64,000 bases of DNA from Streptomyces albireticuli (GCF_021228125.1 NZ_JAJQQS010000004.1:372001-436000); one strand, 5' to 3'. Positions 14,607 to 23,939 are shown, counted from the stretch's first letter. Program-made: numbers and translations. Notes: generated by a model from the letters alone, not told the origin.

Positions 14607-16058
14607 ATGAACCCTTCCCGCACTGACCGCACCCCCGGCGACCGGCCCACCGGCGCGACCAGCAGTCGCCCCACCCGAGTGGCGGTGCTGGTCACCGCAC
14701 TGCTCACGGCCTGCGTCGCCTTCCAGCTCAACGCCAGCATGCTCAGCCCGGCGCTCAAGAGCATCGAGGACAGCCTCGGTGCCAGCTCCGCCGAGATCGG
14801 GCTCACCCAGACCGCGTTCTTCACCTCGGCCGCCCTGTTCTCGCTCTTCCTGCCGCGCCTCGGCGACGTCATCGGGCGCCGGAAGGTCCTGGCCGGGATG
14901 CTGGCCCTGATGGCCGTCGGCTGCGTGGTCGCCGCGCTGGCGCAGAGCGTGCCCATGCTCTTCGTCGGCCGGGTGATCCAGGGCGTGTCCGGCCCGACGG
15001 TCCCGCTCTGCCTGATCATGCTGCGGGTGGAGGTCACCGAGCCCAAGCGGTACGGCACCCTGCTGGGCGTGATCACCGCGGTGAACGGCGGCATCGCCGG
15101 CGTCGACTCCCTCGCGGGCGGCTTCCTCGCCGACAACCACGGCTTCCAGGCCGTCTTCTGGGCGATGGCCGTCGTGGCCGTCGTCGCCACCGTCCTCGTC
15201 GCGACCCTGACCCCCGAGTCCAAGGTGCCCGCCGCGAGCCGGATGGACTGGCCCGGTGTCGGCCTGCTGGTCGTCTCGGTCGGCTCGCTGCTCGTCGCGC
15301 TCAACGAGGCCGGCAAGCTGGGCGCCGCGAACTGGACGCTCGTCGGCGTCCTGACGGCCGTCGCCGCCGTCTCCTTCGCCCTGTTCTGGCGGACCGAGGA
15401 CCGCAGCGCCCACCCGCTGGTCGCCACCCACCACCTGCGCCGGCGCGCGACCTGGGCGATCCTGCTGACCACCGTGCTCACCATGACGGGCGTCTTCGCC
15501 GTCATGAACGGGCTGATCCCGTCGTTCGCGCAGGACGCCGAGGCCGGTCTCGGCATGAGCGCCGAACAGTCCGCGTGGTGGACGCTGACGCCGTACGCCC
15601 TCGCCGGGCTGGCCACGGGCCCGATCGCCGGGCGGCTCGCCGCCACCTACGGGTACGGGCGCGTCCTGCGCATCGGGCTCGTCGGCGCCGCGGCCTCCGT
15701 CGTCCTGATGATCGTCACCCTCCCGTCCCACTCGCGCGTCATGCTGCTGGTGGCCTCGCTGCTGGTGGGCATCACCTACGCGGGCGTGGCCAACATCGTG
15801 CTCAACGGTCTCGGGGTCGTCCTCTCCCCCGAGGACAACCCGGGCTTCCTGCCCGGCCTCAACGCGGGCGCGTTCAACCTGGGCGCGGGCCTGAGCTTCG
15901 CCCTGCTGTACGCCGTGAAGACCGCGACCGACCCCTCGGACGCGTCCTCGTCCACCGGCTACACCTCGGGCATGATCGCCGGAGTCGTCATCCTGGCGGC
16001 CGCGCTCGCGACGTCCTTCCTGATCCCGAAGCCGGTGACGGCGGAGGCGCACGACTGA
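14607..16058 (+). CDS. MFS transporter (DHA2-like, drug exporter type)
   Basis: 483 aa. About 14 hydrophobic segments, the motif GDVIGRRKVLAG between TM2 and TM3 (MFS motif A), and a long central loop suit the 14-TM DHA2 family of proton-driven exporters. A weak GAGG lies just before ATG 14607. It is a single gene ending before the strong inverted repeat at 16114-16164. No regulator is adjacent, so the substrate cannot be guessed. Confidence 0.85.
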   Translation: MNPSRTDRTPGDRPTGATSSRPTRVAVLVTALLTACVAFQLNASMLSPALKSIEDSLGASSAEIGLTQTAFFTSAALFSLFLPRLGDVIGRRKVLAGMLALMAVGCVVAALAQSVPMLFVGRVIQGVSGPTVPLCLIMLRVEVTEPKRYGTLLGVITAVNGGIAGVDSLAGGFLADNHGFQAVFWAMAVVAVVATVLVATLTPESKVPAASRMDWPGVGLLVVSVGSLLVALNEAGKLGAANWTLVGVLTAVAAVSFALFWRTEDRSAHPLVATHHLRRRATWAILLTTVLTMTGVFAVMNGLIPSFAQDAEAGLGMSAEQSAWWTLTPYALAGLATGPIAGRLAATYGYGRVLRIGLVGAAASVVLMIVTLPSHSRVMLLVASLLVGITYAGVANIVLNGLGVVLSPEDNPGFLPGLNAGAFNLGAGLSFALLYAVKTATDPSDASSSTGYTSGMIAGVVILAAALATSFLIPKPVTAEAHD

Positions 16059-16113
16059 CGGACGGCCGGGGCCCTCTTCCCCTCTTCCCCTCTTCCCTTC
16101 GCTCCCGCTCCGC

Positions 16114-16164
16114 GGGACATGACGCGTCCCCCACGGGCTTCCCGTGGGGGACGCGTCATGTCCC
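16114..16164. terminator. Perfect 24-bp inverted repeat with 3-nt loop
   Basis: The arms 16114-16137 and 16141-16164 are exactly complementary around CTT. The stem includes ACGCGT and CATG palindromes. It is preceded by three copies of CCCTCTTC (about 16076-16098). It lies downstream of the MFS gene, so a terminator is most likely. Confidence 0.8.
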
Positions 16165-16194
16165 GGGCGCGTTCACGCTGCGTATCATCGCCCG

Positions 16195-16605
16195 ATGATC
16201 ACCAACCGCTCCCGCCGTGCCGTGCCCGCCCCCGCCTCCGCGCCCTGCCGGATCACGGTGTGCCGGGGCTGCTGCTGCGGCGACCCGCGGAAGGTGCCCG
16301 GCGTCGACCACGCCGGACAGATCGCCCGTCTGCGCGCGGCCGTGGGGGACGCGGCGCGGGTACGGGCGTCGGAGTGCCTGGACGTCTGCGAGCAGGCGAA
16401 CGTCGTGGTCGTCCAGCCCTCGGCGGCCGGCCGCGCGGCGGGAGGCAGGCCGGTGTGGCTGGGTCTGGTCAATGACGACGACGCGCTGGCGGACATCGCG
16501 GAGTGGGTACGCGGCGGCGGTCCCGGGATCGTGGAGGCGCCGGGGGTGCTCGATCTGTACGCGTTCACGGCTTCGCGGCGGGTGGGGAAGGGACTGGAGG
16601 AGTGA
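16195..16605 (+). CDS. (2Fe-2S) ferredoxin domain-like protein
   Basis: 136 aa from ATG 16195, chosen because the upstream frame runs back into the inverted repeat. The cysteines Cys18, Cys23, Cys26-28 and the pair Cys61/Cys65 (CLDVC), followed by a hydrophobic VVVV strand, resemble thioredoxin-like [2Fe-2S] ferredoxins. No partner reductase is adjacent. A probable electron carrier or metal-binding protein. Conserved in Streptomyces as far as I recall. Confidence 0.65.
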   Translation: MITNRSRRAVPAPASAPCRITVCRGCCCGDPRKVPGVDHAGQIARLRAAVGDAARVRASECLDVCEQANVVVVQPSAAGRAAGGRPVWLGLVNDDDALADIAEWVRGGGPGIVEAPGVLDLYAFTASRRVGKGLEE

Positions 16606-16685
16606 CCCCGCCCGCGGCGTCCGGGCACACCGGCCGGCACGCGGGAACCGGGCACGGGCAGGGCGCGTACGCGGTCACGGCGCCC

Positions 16686-17642
16686 TCAGGCGGCGCCGAA
16701 CGTGGCGCGGCACGCGGCCTGGAACGCCTTTCGGGGGTCCCGGTCGGGGTACGACCAGGGGGCGGGCGTGGCGTGCGGGCCGATGCGGGTGAGCAGGGCG
16801 GCCGTCTCGGCCGGGCGGCCCTCGTGGAGCTTGGCGTGCGCGAGGTAGTTGAGGTCGATCTTCCGCCGGGGGTGGGCGGTGCCGTCGTCGACGTCCCACT
16901 CCAGCCACCAGTCGAAGGCGGCCTTCATGACCTGGCGCGCGCGACGGCCGGTCCAGTGGCCGGAGCGCGCGGGGTCACGGGGTTCGAGACCGGCGCGGGC
17001 GAGGACGCGGTAGCGCTCGGCGTGGGCGACGACGGGGAGCACGGCCAGGGGTGAATCGGCGGGTGCCTGCTCGGCGGCCCAGGAGGCGAAGTCGTAGACC
17101 TCGTGGAGGGGGTCGTCCCGGTCGCCCCGCTGCCGCTCGGCCAGGCAGGCGGCCATCAGGTGGTGCGCGTGGTGGTGGTCGCGGTGCCGGGCGCGCACCT
17201 GGTCGAAGGCGCGGGCCCGTTCGTCGTCGGTGCCGGTGCGGTGGGCGAGGACGAGGACGGCGAGCCAGGGCGAGGGGTCGGCGGGCGCCAGCCGGGCGGC
17301 GGCGAGGCAGGCCGCGCGGGCCGTGTCGGGGCTCTCCCCGCCGGCGACGGCGCGACGGACGGCGGCACAGGCGAGGAGGGCGGAGGCGTCGGGGCTGCCG
17401 GGCTCGGCGAGCTGCCATTCGCGGGCCCGGGCGGCGCTGCCGGCGCCTTCGGCGAGGACGACGAGGCGGTGGCCCCGGCGGTCCCAGTCGTCGCCCGTCC
17501 CGGCGAGGAGGTCGCGGGCGGCGGCCCAGCGGCCGCGGGCCAGGGCGTCACGGGCGGTGGCGAGCGCGGCGTCGTCGAGGGCGGGGTCGAAGGCCGGGCC
17601 GCCCTTGCGGCGTGGGCGGCCCAGGGGTGGCGGGGGCGTCAT
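16686..17642 (-). CDS. Hypothetical helical-repeat protein
   Basis: 318 aa with a Pro-rich N-terminus and then Ala/Arg-rich amphipathic helices. Several look like degenerate TPR units (for example ALARGRWAAARDLLAG and AACLAAARLAPADPSPW). A conserved-looking C-terminal part holds WWLEWDVDDGTAHPRRK, DLNYLAHAKLHEG and APWSYPDRDPRKAF. No signal or membrane segment. No function can be inferred. Alone and convergent with the ferredoxin-like gene. Confidence 0.6.
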   Translation of the reverse strand: MTPPPPLGRPRRKGGPAFDPALDDAALATARDALARGRWAAARDLLAGTGDDWDRRGHRLVVLAEGAGSAARAREWQLAEPGSPDASALLACAAVRRAVAGGESPDTARAACLAAARLAPADPSPWLAVLVLAHRTGTDDERARAFDQVRARHRDHHHAHHLMAACLAERQRGDRDDPLHEVYDFASWAAEQAPADSPLAVLPVVAHAERYRVLARAGLEPRDPARSGHWTGRRARQVMKAAFDWWLEWDVDDGTAHPRRKIDLNYLAHAKLHEGRPAETAALLTRIGPHATPAPWSYPDRDPRKAFQAACRATFGAA

Positions 17643-17874
17643 CTACGGGCTTCCTCCACGGAGTGCGTCCCCTCCGGCCGCCGGGGCGGAGCCCGCGGGA
17701 CGACCATGCCGGTCACGCACAGCAAAGCGGTAGTCACAGCTCCGAGTCAAGGCCGATCTTCCACGGGGATGGACGGCGTGAAGAGGGGTACCCAGCCGTC
17801 GCACCGCCCCCGCGGCGGCTATCGTTTCTCTGTCAAGTCCCCTACGACCACCCGGTCTTGAGGTGCGCGACGTG

Positions 17875-18759
17875 ATGGTCTTCGCCTTCGCCCTGGGTGC
17901 CGCCTGTTGCCTGGGCATCGGCTTCGTCTTCCAGCAGAACGCCGCCCAGCGGGCCCCGATGAGCGACTTCCTCTCCCCGCGGCTGCTGCTCGACCTCATG
18001 CGCATGCCCCGCTGGCTGGTCGGCATCGGGCTGATGATCGTCGGCATGGTGCTCGGCGCGATCGCGCTCGGCCACGGCGAGGTGTCGCTGGTGGAGCCCC
18101 TGATGGCGACGAACCTGCTGTTCGCGATGGCCCTGTCGCGCTGGCAGACCCGTGAGCGGCTGGGCCGTACGGGCTGGTGCGGGCTGTGGCTGCTGGCGGG
18201 CGGCGTGGCGGCCTTCGTCGTCGCGGGCCGCCCGCGCGGCGGTGAGTCCGTGACCGATCCCCTGCGGCACTGGCTGATCGTGGGGCTCATGGTGGGCGGG
18301 GCGATCCTGCTGGCGGCGCTCGCGAAGCGGCTGCGGATGAGCGTGGAGGCGGCCCTGCTGGCGGTCGCGGGCGGGATGCTCTACGGCGTGCAGGACGCGC
18401 TGACCCGGGTCAGCGGCGAGCGGCTGAAGGACGGCGGCTGGACGACTCTCGTCACCAGCTGGCAGCCCTACGGGGTGCTGGTCCTCGGGGTCACCGCGCT
18501 GGTGCTGGTGCAGAGCGCCTTCGAGACGGCGCCGCTGCGGATGTCGCTGCCCGCGCTGACGGCGGCGCAGCCGATCTCGGGCATCGTCTGCGGGGTCGGC
18601 TTCCTGGGCGACCGGCTGCGGACGACGCCGGGGGCGCTGGCGTGGGAGGCGGCGGGGCTGGCCGCGATCGTCCTCGGCATCGTGCTGATCGGCCGCCATC
18701 CGGCGATGCCGTCGGGTTCGGCGGAGCCGGGCCGGGTGCGCGACCTCCAGCCGCGCTGA
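17875..18759 (+). CDS. DMT/EamA-like membrane transporter
   Basis: 294 aa, nine to ten hydrophobic segments and short loops, typical of the drug/metabolite transporter superfamily (EamA or NIPA-like). TTGAGG (17858-17863) precedes a GTG at 17872 and ATG at 17875; ATG is chosen, though GTG is equally possible. The motif GHGEVSLVEPLMATNLLFA near TM3 and a matching AQPISGIVCGVGFLGD segment in the second half suggest the usual internal duplication. Substrate unknown. Confidence 0.75.
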   Translation: MVFAFALGAACCLGIGFVFQQNAAQRAPMSDFLSPRLLLDLMRMPRWLVGIGLMIVGMVLGAIALGHGEVSLVEPLMATNLLFAMALSRWQTRERLGRTGWCGLWLLAGGVAAFVVAGRPRGGESVTDPLRHWLIVGLMVGGAILLAALAKRLRMSVEAALLAVAGGMLYGVQDALTRVSGERLKDGGWTTLVTSWQPYGVLVLGVTALVLVQSAFETAPLRMSLPALTAAQPISGIVCGVGFLGDRLRTTPGALAWEAAGLAAIVLGIVLIGRHPAMPSGSAEPGRVRDLQPR

Positions 18760-18855
18760 GGGTGCGCGACCTCCCGCCGCACCGAGGCGGCCCGTCCGCC
18801 GTACGACCCCCACCGCGCGGGTCCGCTCGCCGGGGCCCGCTGGTTGGATGGGCCC

Positions 18856-19401
18856 ATGAGCGAGCAGCGGCAGCCGGCGGCCCCTTCGCCGGCGGACGAG
18901 GTACTGGACATCGTGGACGCGGCGGACCGGGTGGTGGGCCGGGCGCCACGCGGCGAGGCGTACGCGCGGGGGCTGCGGCACCGGTGCGTGTTCGTGCTGG
19001 CCCGGGACGGGCAGGGGCGGATCTTCGTCCACCGCCGCACCCCGGGCAAGCTCGTCTTCCCGTCGCGCTACGACATGTTCGTGGGGGGTGTCGTGGCGGC
19101 GGGCGAGTCCTACGACGAGGCGGCGCTGCGGGAGGCGCAGGAGGAGCTGGGCGTCTCGGGCCTGCCGTCCCCGACGCCGCTCTTCCGGTTCCTCTACGAG
19201 GGGCCGGAGGGACAGTCGTGGTGGTCGGCGGTCTACGAGGTGCGGTGGGACGGGCCGGTCGAGCCTCAGGCGGAGGAGGTGGCCTGGCACGCGTTCCTCG
19301 CCGAGGAGGAGGTGGAGGCCAGGCTCGCGGAGTGGGACTGGGTACCGGACGGATTCGAGGCGTACCGCTTGCTGCGGGAGCGCCGGGCGGGGCGGGGATA
19401 G
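18856..19401 (+). CDS. Nudix hydrolase
   Basis: 181 aa from ATG 18856 (an in-frame ATG four codons up has no better ribosome site). The Nudix box is complete: G78, E84 and REAQEELGV at residues 92-100, matching GX5EX7REUXEEXGU. Flanking sequence (EVLDIVDAADRVVGRAPRGE, VHRRTPGKLVFPS) resembles the IDI-like/YfcD subgroup, often described as diphosphate hydrolases. Cytoplasmic. Confidence 0.88.
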   Translation: MSEQRQPAAPSPADEVLDIVDAADRVVGRAPRGEAYARGLRHRCVFVLARDGQGRIFVHRRTPGKLVFPSRYDMFVGGVVAAGESYDEAALREAQEELGVSGLPSPTPLFRFLYEGPEGQSWWSAVYEVRWDGPVEPQAEEVAWHAFLAEEEVEARLAEWDWVPDGFEAYRLLRERRAGRG

Positions 19402-19775
19402 GTCACCGTACGGGCGCTCGGGGCGAGCACCGTACGAGAGCCTCGGCACCCGGGCGGCTCGGAGCCCCGGCCCGTACGGGTGCCCGGAGGACCGGAGGCC
19501 GAACGTCGCGCCCGGGAAAGTCCCGTTCGCCAGGCCGTGAAGCCGCCGGCCTCGCGGCGGGGGCGGGCCCGGACGCCGGACGGACCTCGTTCCGCGCTCC
19601 CCACCGGGCGGACCGTGCCCTCGTACGCCGCCCGTCGGACCTCCGCCCCGCCGGCGCCCCGGAACCGCACGGACGCCCGTGGGAGTCACCGGCGGGCGGG
19701 GTCGCGGTGCGGTGGCCGCGTCGCGTCGTTCGGAGACGGCCGTGCACCCGCGCGCGGCGCGGCGGCCCGTCCCGT
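19402..19775. other. Intergenic stretch without a recognised gene
   Basis: 374 nt between convergent genes. Only high-GC sequence with two CGTACGG/CCGTACG motifs near 19405-19435. No good terminator stem or believable short gene was seen. Confidence 0.4.
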
Positions 19776-20702
19776 CTAGTCGACGGTCACCACGATCTTG
19801 CCCCTGGTGTGGCCCTCGGCGTTCAGGCGCTGGGCCTCCGCCGTCTTCTCCAGGGGGAAGGTCCGTGCCACCTCCACCGTGAGCGCGCCGCGCTCCGCCA
19901 GCTCGGTCAGGGCCGTGAGGTCGGCCGCGTCGGGGCGGACGAAGACGTAGCGGCCGCCGAGGCCGAGGGCGGACGGGTCGGCGACGGACGCGAGGCGGCC
20001 GCCGTCCTTGAGGACGGCCGGGGAGGCCGTGAGGGCGTCGCCGCCGGCCAGGTCGAGCGCGGCGTCGACGCCCTCCGGAGCCAGGGCCCGCACCCGTTCG
20101 GCGAGCCCGTCACCGTAGACGACCGGCTCGGCGCCCAGGCCGCGCAGGTAGTCGTGGTTGCGCTCGCTCGCGGTGCCGATCACGCGGGCGCCGAGGTGGA
20201 CCGCGATCTGGACGGCCATCGTGCCGACGCCGCCGGCCGCCGCGTGGACCAGGACGGTGTCGCCCTGCCGCACCTCCAGCGCCTTGACCAGCGCCTGGTA
20301 GGCGGTGAGGCCCGCGAGGGGCAGTCCGGCGGCCTGCTCGAAGCTCAGGTTGGCGGGCTTGCGGGCGAGGGTGCGCACCGGGGCGGCGACGTACTCGGCG
20401 AAGGTGCCCCGGGAGAGGAAGTCCTCGCGGACGTAGCCGATGACTTCGTCGCCGGCCCGGAACTCGGAGACGTCCGCCCCGGGCTGGACCACGACGCCGG
20501 AGACGTCCCAGCCGGGGACGACGGGGAAGACGGGGGTCAGGACGGAGTCGAGGTAGCCGGCCTGGGCCTTCCAGTCGACGGGGTTGACCGCGGCGGCCTT
20601 GACCTTGATCAGGACGGAGTCGGGACCGACCTTGGGGTCGGGCAGCTCGCCGAGCTCCAGGACCTCGGGTCCGCCGTAGGCGCGGTAGCTGATGGCCTTC
20701 AT
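19776..20702 (-). CDS. NADP-dependent quinone oxidoreductase-like MDR protein
   Basis: 308 aa. ATG 20700-20702 follows GAGGAG. It begins MKAISYRAYGGPEVLELGELP, typical of zeta-crystallin/quinone reductase MDRs. The nucleotide-binding motif is VHAAAGGVGTMAVQIAVHLG. The structural zinc cysteines of alcohol dehydrogenases are absent, which supports the zinc-free branch. It probably reduces enones or quinones with NADPH. The next gene leftward is unrelated. It is 34 nt downstream of the MFS exporter stop and may be cotranscribed with it. Confidence 0.88.
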   Translation of the reverse strand: MKAISYRAYGGPEVLELGELPDPKVGPDSVLIKVKAAAVNPVDWKAQAGYLDSVLTPVFPVVPGWDVSGVVVQPGADVSEFRAGDEVIGYVREDFLSRGTFAEYVAAPVRTLARKPANLSFEQAAGLPLAGLTAYQALVKALEVRQGDTVLVHAAAGGVGTMAVQIAVHLGARVIGTASERNHDYLRGLGAEPVVYGDGLAERVRALAPEGVDAALDLAGGDALTASPAVLKDGGRLASVADPSALGLGGRYVFVRPDAADLTALTELAERGALTVEVARTFPLEKTAEAQRLNAEGHTRGKIVVTVD

Positions 20703-20736
20703 GGTGTTTGCGCTCCTCGTGGGGGGTGGGTCGGGG

Positions 20737-22245
20737 TCAGGCGCGGGCCGGTGCGGTCCCGGCGTCCTTCGCGGTGGCACCGGCCGCCACCGCGGCGGGG
20801 CGCGGGCCGTGGATCTTCCGCAGGCCCGTCCAGGCGACGAAGGCGACGAGCAGGAACGCCGTGCCCGCGATGACGAAGGTGAGCGAGAACTGGCTCTCGG
20901 CGGGCAGCTTCGGCACGCCCGGCGGGAGGTGCTCGACGCTCTTGGAGGCCAGCACCGTGGTGATCATGGCGCTGCCGATGGCGCTGCCGGTGGAGCGGGA
21001 GATGGAGTTGATGCCGTTGGCTATGCCGGTCTGGTGGTGCGGCACGCTGGCGACGATCACGGCGGGCATGGCGGCGTAGCCGAAGCTGATGGCCGCGCCG
21101 ACGAACATGCCGGCGGCGATCACGGAGAAGGCGTGCTCGTGGTCCAGGGCGATCCAGACGAAGCCCGCGGTGCCGATGAGCGAGGCCAGCAGCAGGACCA
21201 GGCGCGGGCCCTTGTGGCGGACGAGCTGGCCGCCGACGGGGGCGGCGAGCAGCGAGACGATCGTGCTGGGCAGCAGGAACTCGACGGAGGCGCGCAGGAC
21301 ACTGGCGTCGAAGCCGTAGCCCGCGACCTTCGAGGGCATCTGGACGAGGTACGAGACGCCGATGAAGAGGGCGAAGGAGCCGAAGCCGACGAGCAGGCCC
21401 GCGACGTTGGCGAAGAGCACCGGGCGGTGGGCGAACATCTTCATGTCGACCAGCGGCTCACGGACCTTGCGCTCCACGAACGTCCACAGGGCGGCCATGA
21501 CCACGGCGCCTGCGAAGCAGCCGATCGTGCGGGCGGAGGACCAGCCCCACTCGTGGCCCTGCGTGATGGGCAGCAGGAGCAGGACGAGGGTGCCGGCGAG
21601 GGTGAGCGCGCCGAGGACGTCCGTGCGCCCGCCGGTGGTCTCCTTGGTGGCGGGCACCAGGGTGGCGACGGCGATGAGCGCGAGGGCGGCGAGGCCGGTG
21701 GCCAGCCAGAAGGCGCTGCGGTAGTCGGGGTCGTCGCCCGAGGTGAGCAGGCCGGTGGCGACGAGCGCGAGGCCGCTGCCGAAGGCGAGGGTGCCGCTGA
21801 CCATGGCCATGGCGCCGGGCAGCTTGGCGGGGCGCACCTCCTCGCGGAGTACGGACAGGGCGAGCGGGAAGATCGCGGTCGCGGCGCCCTGGAGGACGCG
21901 GCCGACGATCAGCCAGAGGAGGGAGTGGGTGACGGCCGCGAGGACGGAGCCCGCGACCATCACCATCAGCACGCCGACGAGGGTCTTCTTCTTTCCGTGC
22001 TGGTCGCCGAAGCGGCCGAGCAGCGGGGTGAAGACGGCGGCGGAGAGCAGGGTGGCGGTCGTGACCCAGCTCACGTTGGAGGAGGTCGTCTCCAGGTCGT
22101 TCTGGATGAGGCCGAGGATCGGCACGACCAGCGTCTGCATCATCGAGACGACCATGGCGGCGAGGCTCAGGGCGAAGACGATGACCGTCTCGTTGCCCTG
22201 CCCGCCGGCGGACCGGCTCGGGGTGGCGGTGGCTGGGGAGCTCAT
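20737..22245 (-). CDS. MFS drug exporter (14-TM type), MarR-linked
   Basis: 502 aa from ATG 22243-22245. An in-frame ATG 20 codons further up lies inside the operator repeats and is less likely. The family pattern is clear: motif A GRFGDQHGKKKTLVG, motif C region about 60 residues later, and about 14 hydrophobic segments. A MarR gene is divergent across a repeat-rich gap, the usual set-up for ligand-induced efflux. The quinone-reductase gene 34 nt downstream suggests that the inducer may be a quinone or phenolic compound. Confidence 0.88.
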   Translation of the reverse strand: MSSPATATPSRSAGGQGNETVIVFALSLAAMVVSMMQTLVVPILGLIQNDLETTSSNVSWVTTATLLSAAVFTPLLGRFGDQHGKKKTLVGVLMVMVAGSVLAAVTHSLLWLIVGRVLQGAATAIFPLALSVLREEVRPAKLPGAMAMVSGTLAFGSGLALVATGLLTSGDDPDYRSAFWLATGLAALALIAVATLVPATKETTGGRTDVLGALTLAGTLVLLLLPITQGHEWGWSSARTIGCFAGAVVMAALWTFVERKVREPLVDMKMFAHRPVLFANVAGLLVGFGSFALFIGVSYLVQMPSKVAGYGFDASVLRASVEFLLPSTIVSLLAAPVGGQLVRHKGPRLVLLLASLIGTAGFVWIALDHEHAFSVIAAGMFVGAAISFGYAAMPAVIVASVPHHQTGIANGINSISRSTGSAIGSAMITTVLASKSVEHLPPGVPKLPAESQFSLTFVIAGTAFLLVAFVAWTGLRKIHGPRPAAVAAGATAKDAGTAPARA

Positions 22246-22264
22246 GGGTGGCGGGGTCCTTCTC

Positions 22265-22310
22265 GTTGCTTCATGACCGGGTTGTTTCACGACCGGTTGT
22301 TTCACGACCG
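22265..22310. promoter_or_regulatory. Three tandem 15-bp repeats in the MFS/MarR gap
   Basis: GTTGCTTCATGACCG (22265-22279), then GTTGTTTCACGACCG twice (22281-22295 and 22296-22310). The two exact copies are directly abutting. They cover the region 20 to 65 nt upstream of the exporter start. Confidence 0.65.
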
Positions 22311-22330
22311 AATTAATTCAGCACATGGAT

Positions 22331-22417
22331 GCTTGATGTGGTCAAGCAACTCGCCAGAGGTTAGGCCGGAATACTTCAGGTAGTCAAGTTAATGTTTTAA
22401 GACCTCAACCTCTTGAG
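22331..22417. promoter_or_regulatory. MarR operator candidates
   Basis: GCTTGA-TGTGG-TCAAGC (22331-22347) has perfect 6-bp arms. CTCAA-CCTC-TTGAG (22404-22417) has 5-bp arms and lies 13 nt before the MarR start. A single TCAAG half-site is at 22384-22388. The TTGA..TCAA half-sites are typical of MarR-family operators. Confidence 0.6.
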
Positions 22418-22430
22418 TACACTTCACGTC

Positions 22431-22871
22431 ATGACCGCCACCACTCCCCAGCCCCCGACCAAGGCCCAGCTCCTGGAGCTGGTGGCGGCGCTCGGCACCG
22501 CCCAGTGGCAGGACTTCGCCGCCGCCGCGGGCCGACACGGCCTGACCTCCGTCCAGGCCAAGCTGCTCGCCCAGCTCAAGGGCCCGGTCCCGATGCGCGG
22601 CCTCGCCACCCTCCTGGTCTGCGACGCCTCCAACGTCACCGGCATCGTCGACCGCCTCGAGGCGCGCGGCCTGGTCCGCCGCGAGCCCGACCCGGCCGAC
22701 CGGCGGGTGAAGAACGTCGTGGCCACCGACGAGGGCCGCGAGACCATCCACCGCGTCCGGGCCGAGATGCAGGCCACCCACACGGCCCTCGACGCCCTGG
22801 ACGAGGACGAGCGCACCACCCTCTACGGGCTGCTGGAACGACTCCGGCCGGGCATGGAGCACCGCGCCTGA
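22431..22871 (+). CDS. MarR-family transcriptional regulator
   Basis: 146 aa from ATG 22431. No ribosome site is visible and the operator is only 13 nt away, so the mRNA may be leaderless; a TTG at 22413 is an alternative. The winged-helix core is typical: VQAKLLAQLKGPVPMRGLATLLVCD, VTGIVDRLEARGLVRREPDPADRRVK (recognition helix and wing), split here for length. It is divergent from the MFS exporter, which it probably represses together with itself. Confidence 0.9.
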   Translation: MTATTPQPPTKAQLLELVAALGTAQWQDFAAAAGRHGLTSVQAKLLAQLKGPVPMRGLATLLVCDASNVTGIVDRLEARGLVRREPDPADRRVKNVVATDEGRETIHRVRAEMQATHTALDALDEDERTTLYGLLERLRPGMEHRA

Positions 22872-23000
22872 GACGGGCCGTCACCCCGAACGCCGCCCGG
22901 CGCCGCCTCCCCGGCACCTGCACAAGCGGACGGACAGCGCCCGTATTCTGACGGGCAGTCCGATCCGCGCACCCCGCGCGGACGGCGAGGGGAGGCCACG

Positions 23001-23939
23001 ATGACCATCACGCCCACCACCGACGCCCTCGCGGAGGGGACGGAGCCCTACACCGTCCCCCTCGCCCCCGGCGTCCGCGCCTTCGTCCAGCCCGACGGCG
23101 GCTGGTGCCTGAACAACGCGGGGATCCTCACGGGCGGCGGCCGCACAGCGCTGATCGACACCGCCGCGACCGAGCGCCGGGCCCGGCTGCTGCGGGACGC
23201 CGCGCTCGCGGAGGGCGCGGCACCGCCCACCACGGTCGTCAACACCCATCACCACGGCGACCACACCTACGGCAACTTCGTCTTCCCCGAGGCCACGGTC
23301 GTCGGGCACGCCGCCTGCCGCTCCGAAACGCTCGCCGCGGGGCTCCAGCTGCACGCCATCTGGCCGGGCGTCGAGTACGGCGACGTGACGGTGGCGCCGC
23401 CCACCGTCACGTACACCGAGGAGATGACCCTGCACCTCGGCGACACCGAGGTGCGGCTGATCCACCCGGGCCCCGCCCACACCGTCGGGGACACCATCGC
23501 CTGGCTGCCCGGGCAGGGCGTCGTCTTCACCGGCGACCTCGTCTTCAACGGCGGTACGCCCTTCCTCCTCATGGGCTCCCTCAGCGGCTCGCTGCGCTCG
23601 CTGGAGATCCTGCGCGGACTCGACGCCGGGACCGTCGTGCCCGGCCACGGCCGGGTCACCGACCCCGGGGTGTACGACACTCTGGAGCGCTACTTCCGCT
23701 GGGTCGAGGAGCTCGCGCGCGACGGGCGCGCGGCCGGCCGCACCCCGCTGGAGGTCGCCCGGGCGACGGACCTCGGCGAGTTCGCGGCGCTGCGCGAGGG
23801 CGAGCGGCTGGTCGCCAACATCCACCGCGCGTACGCCGAGCTGGACGGTCTGCCGCTGGGCTCCCCGCTCGACCTGCCCACCGTCCTCGGCGACATGCAG
23901 ATCATGAACGGCGGGCGGCCGATGGCCTGCCACGCCTGA
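23001..23939 (+). CDS. Metallo-beta-lactamase-fold hydrolase
   Basis: 312 aa. The zinc motif THHHGDHT (residues about 77-84) is followed by later metal ligands in HPGPAHTVGD and FTGDLVF and by VPGHGRV, all hallmarks of the MBL fold. RBS GAGG-GGAGG lies before ATG 23001. The family includes cyclase-like, lactonase and thioesterase-like hydrolases; the substrate is not evident. A palindrome GCCCGT-ATTCTG-ACGGGC (22939-22956) lies upstream. Confidence 0.88.
   Translation: MTITPTTDALAEGTEPYTVPLAPGVRAFVQPDGGWCLNNAGILTGGGRTALIDTAATERRARLLRDAALAEGAAPPTTVVNTHHHGDHTYGNFVFPEATVVGHAACRSETLAAGLQLHAIWPGVEYGDVTVAPPTVTYTEEMTLHLGDTEVRLIHPGPAHTVGDTIAWLPGQGVVFTGDLVFNGGTPFLLMGSLSGSLRSLEILRGLDAGTVVPGHGRVTDPGVYDTLERYFRWVEELARDGRAAGRTPLEVARATDLGEFAALREGERLVANIHRAYAELDGLPLGSPLDLPTVLGDMQIMNGGRPMACHA

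Noticed and set aside
19480..19779. A 99-codon plus-strand frame in the 19.4-19.8 kb gap
   Set aside because: Arg/Pro-rich, no ribosome site and overlapping the end of the oxidoreductase gene.
22404..22417. SoxR box in the MFS/MarR gap
   Set aside because: CTCAA-N4-TTGAG has the wrong spacing for the Streptomyces SoxR site recalled as CCTCAA-N6-TTGAGG; a MarR site fits better.
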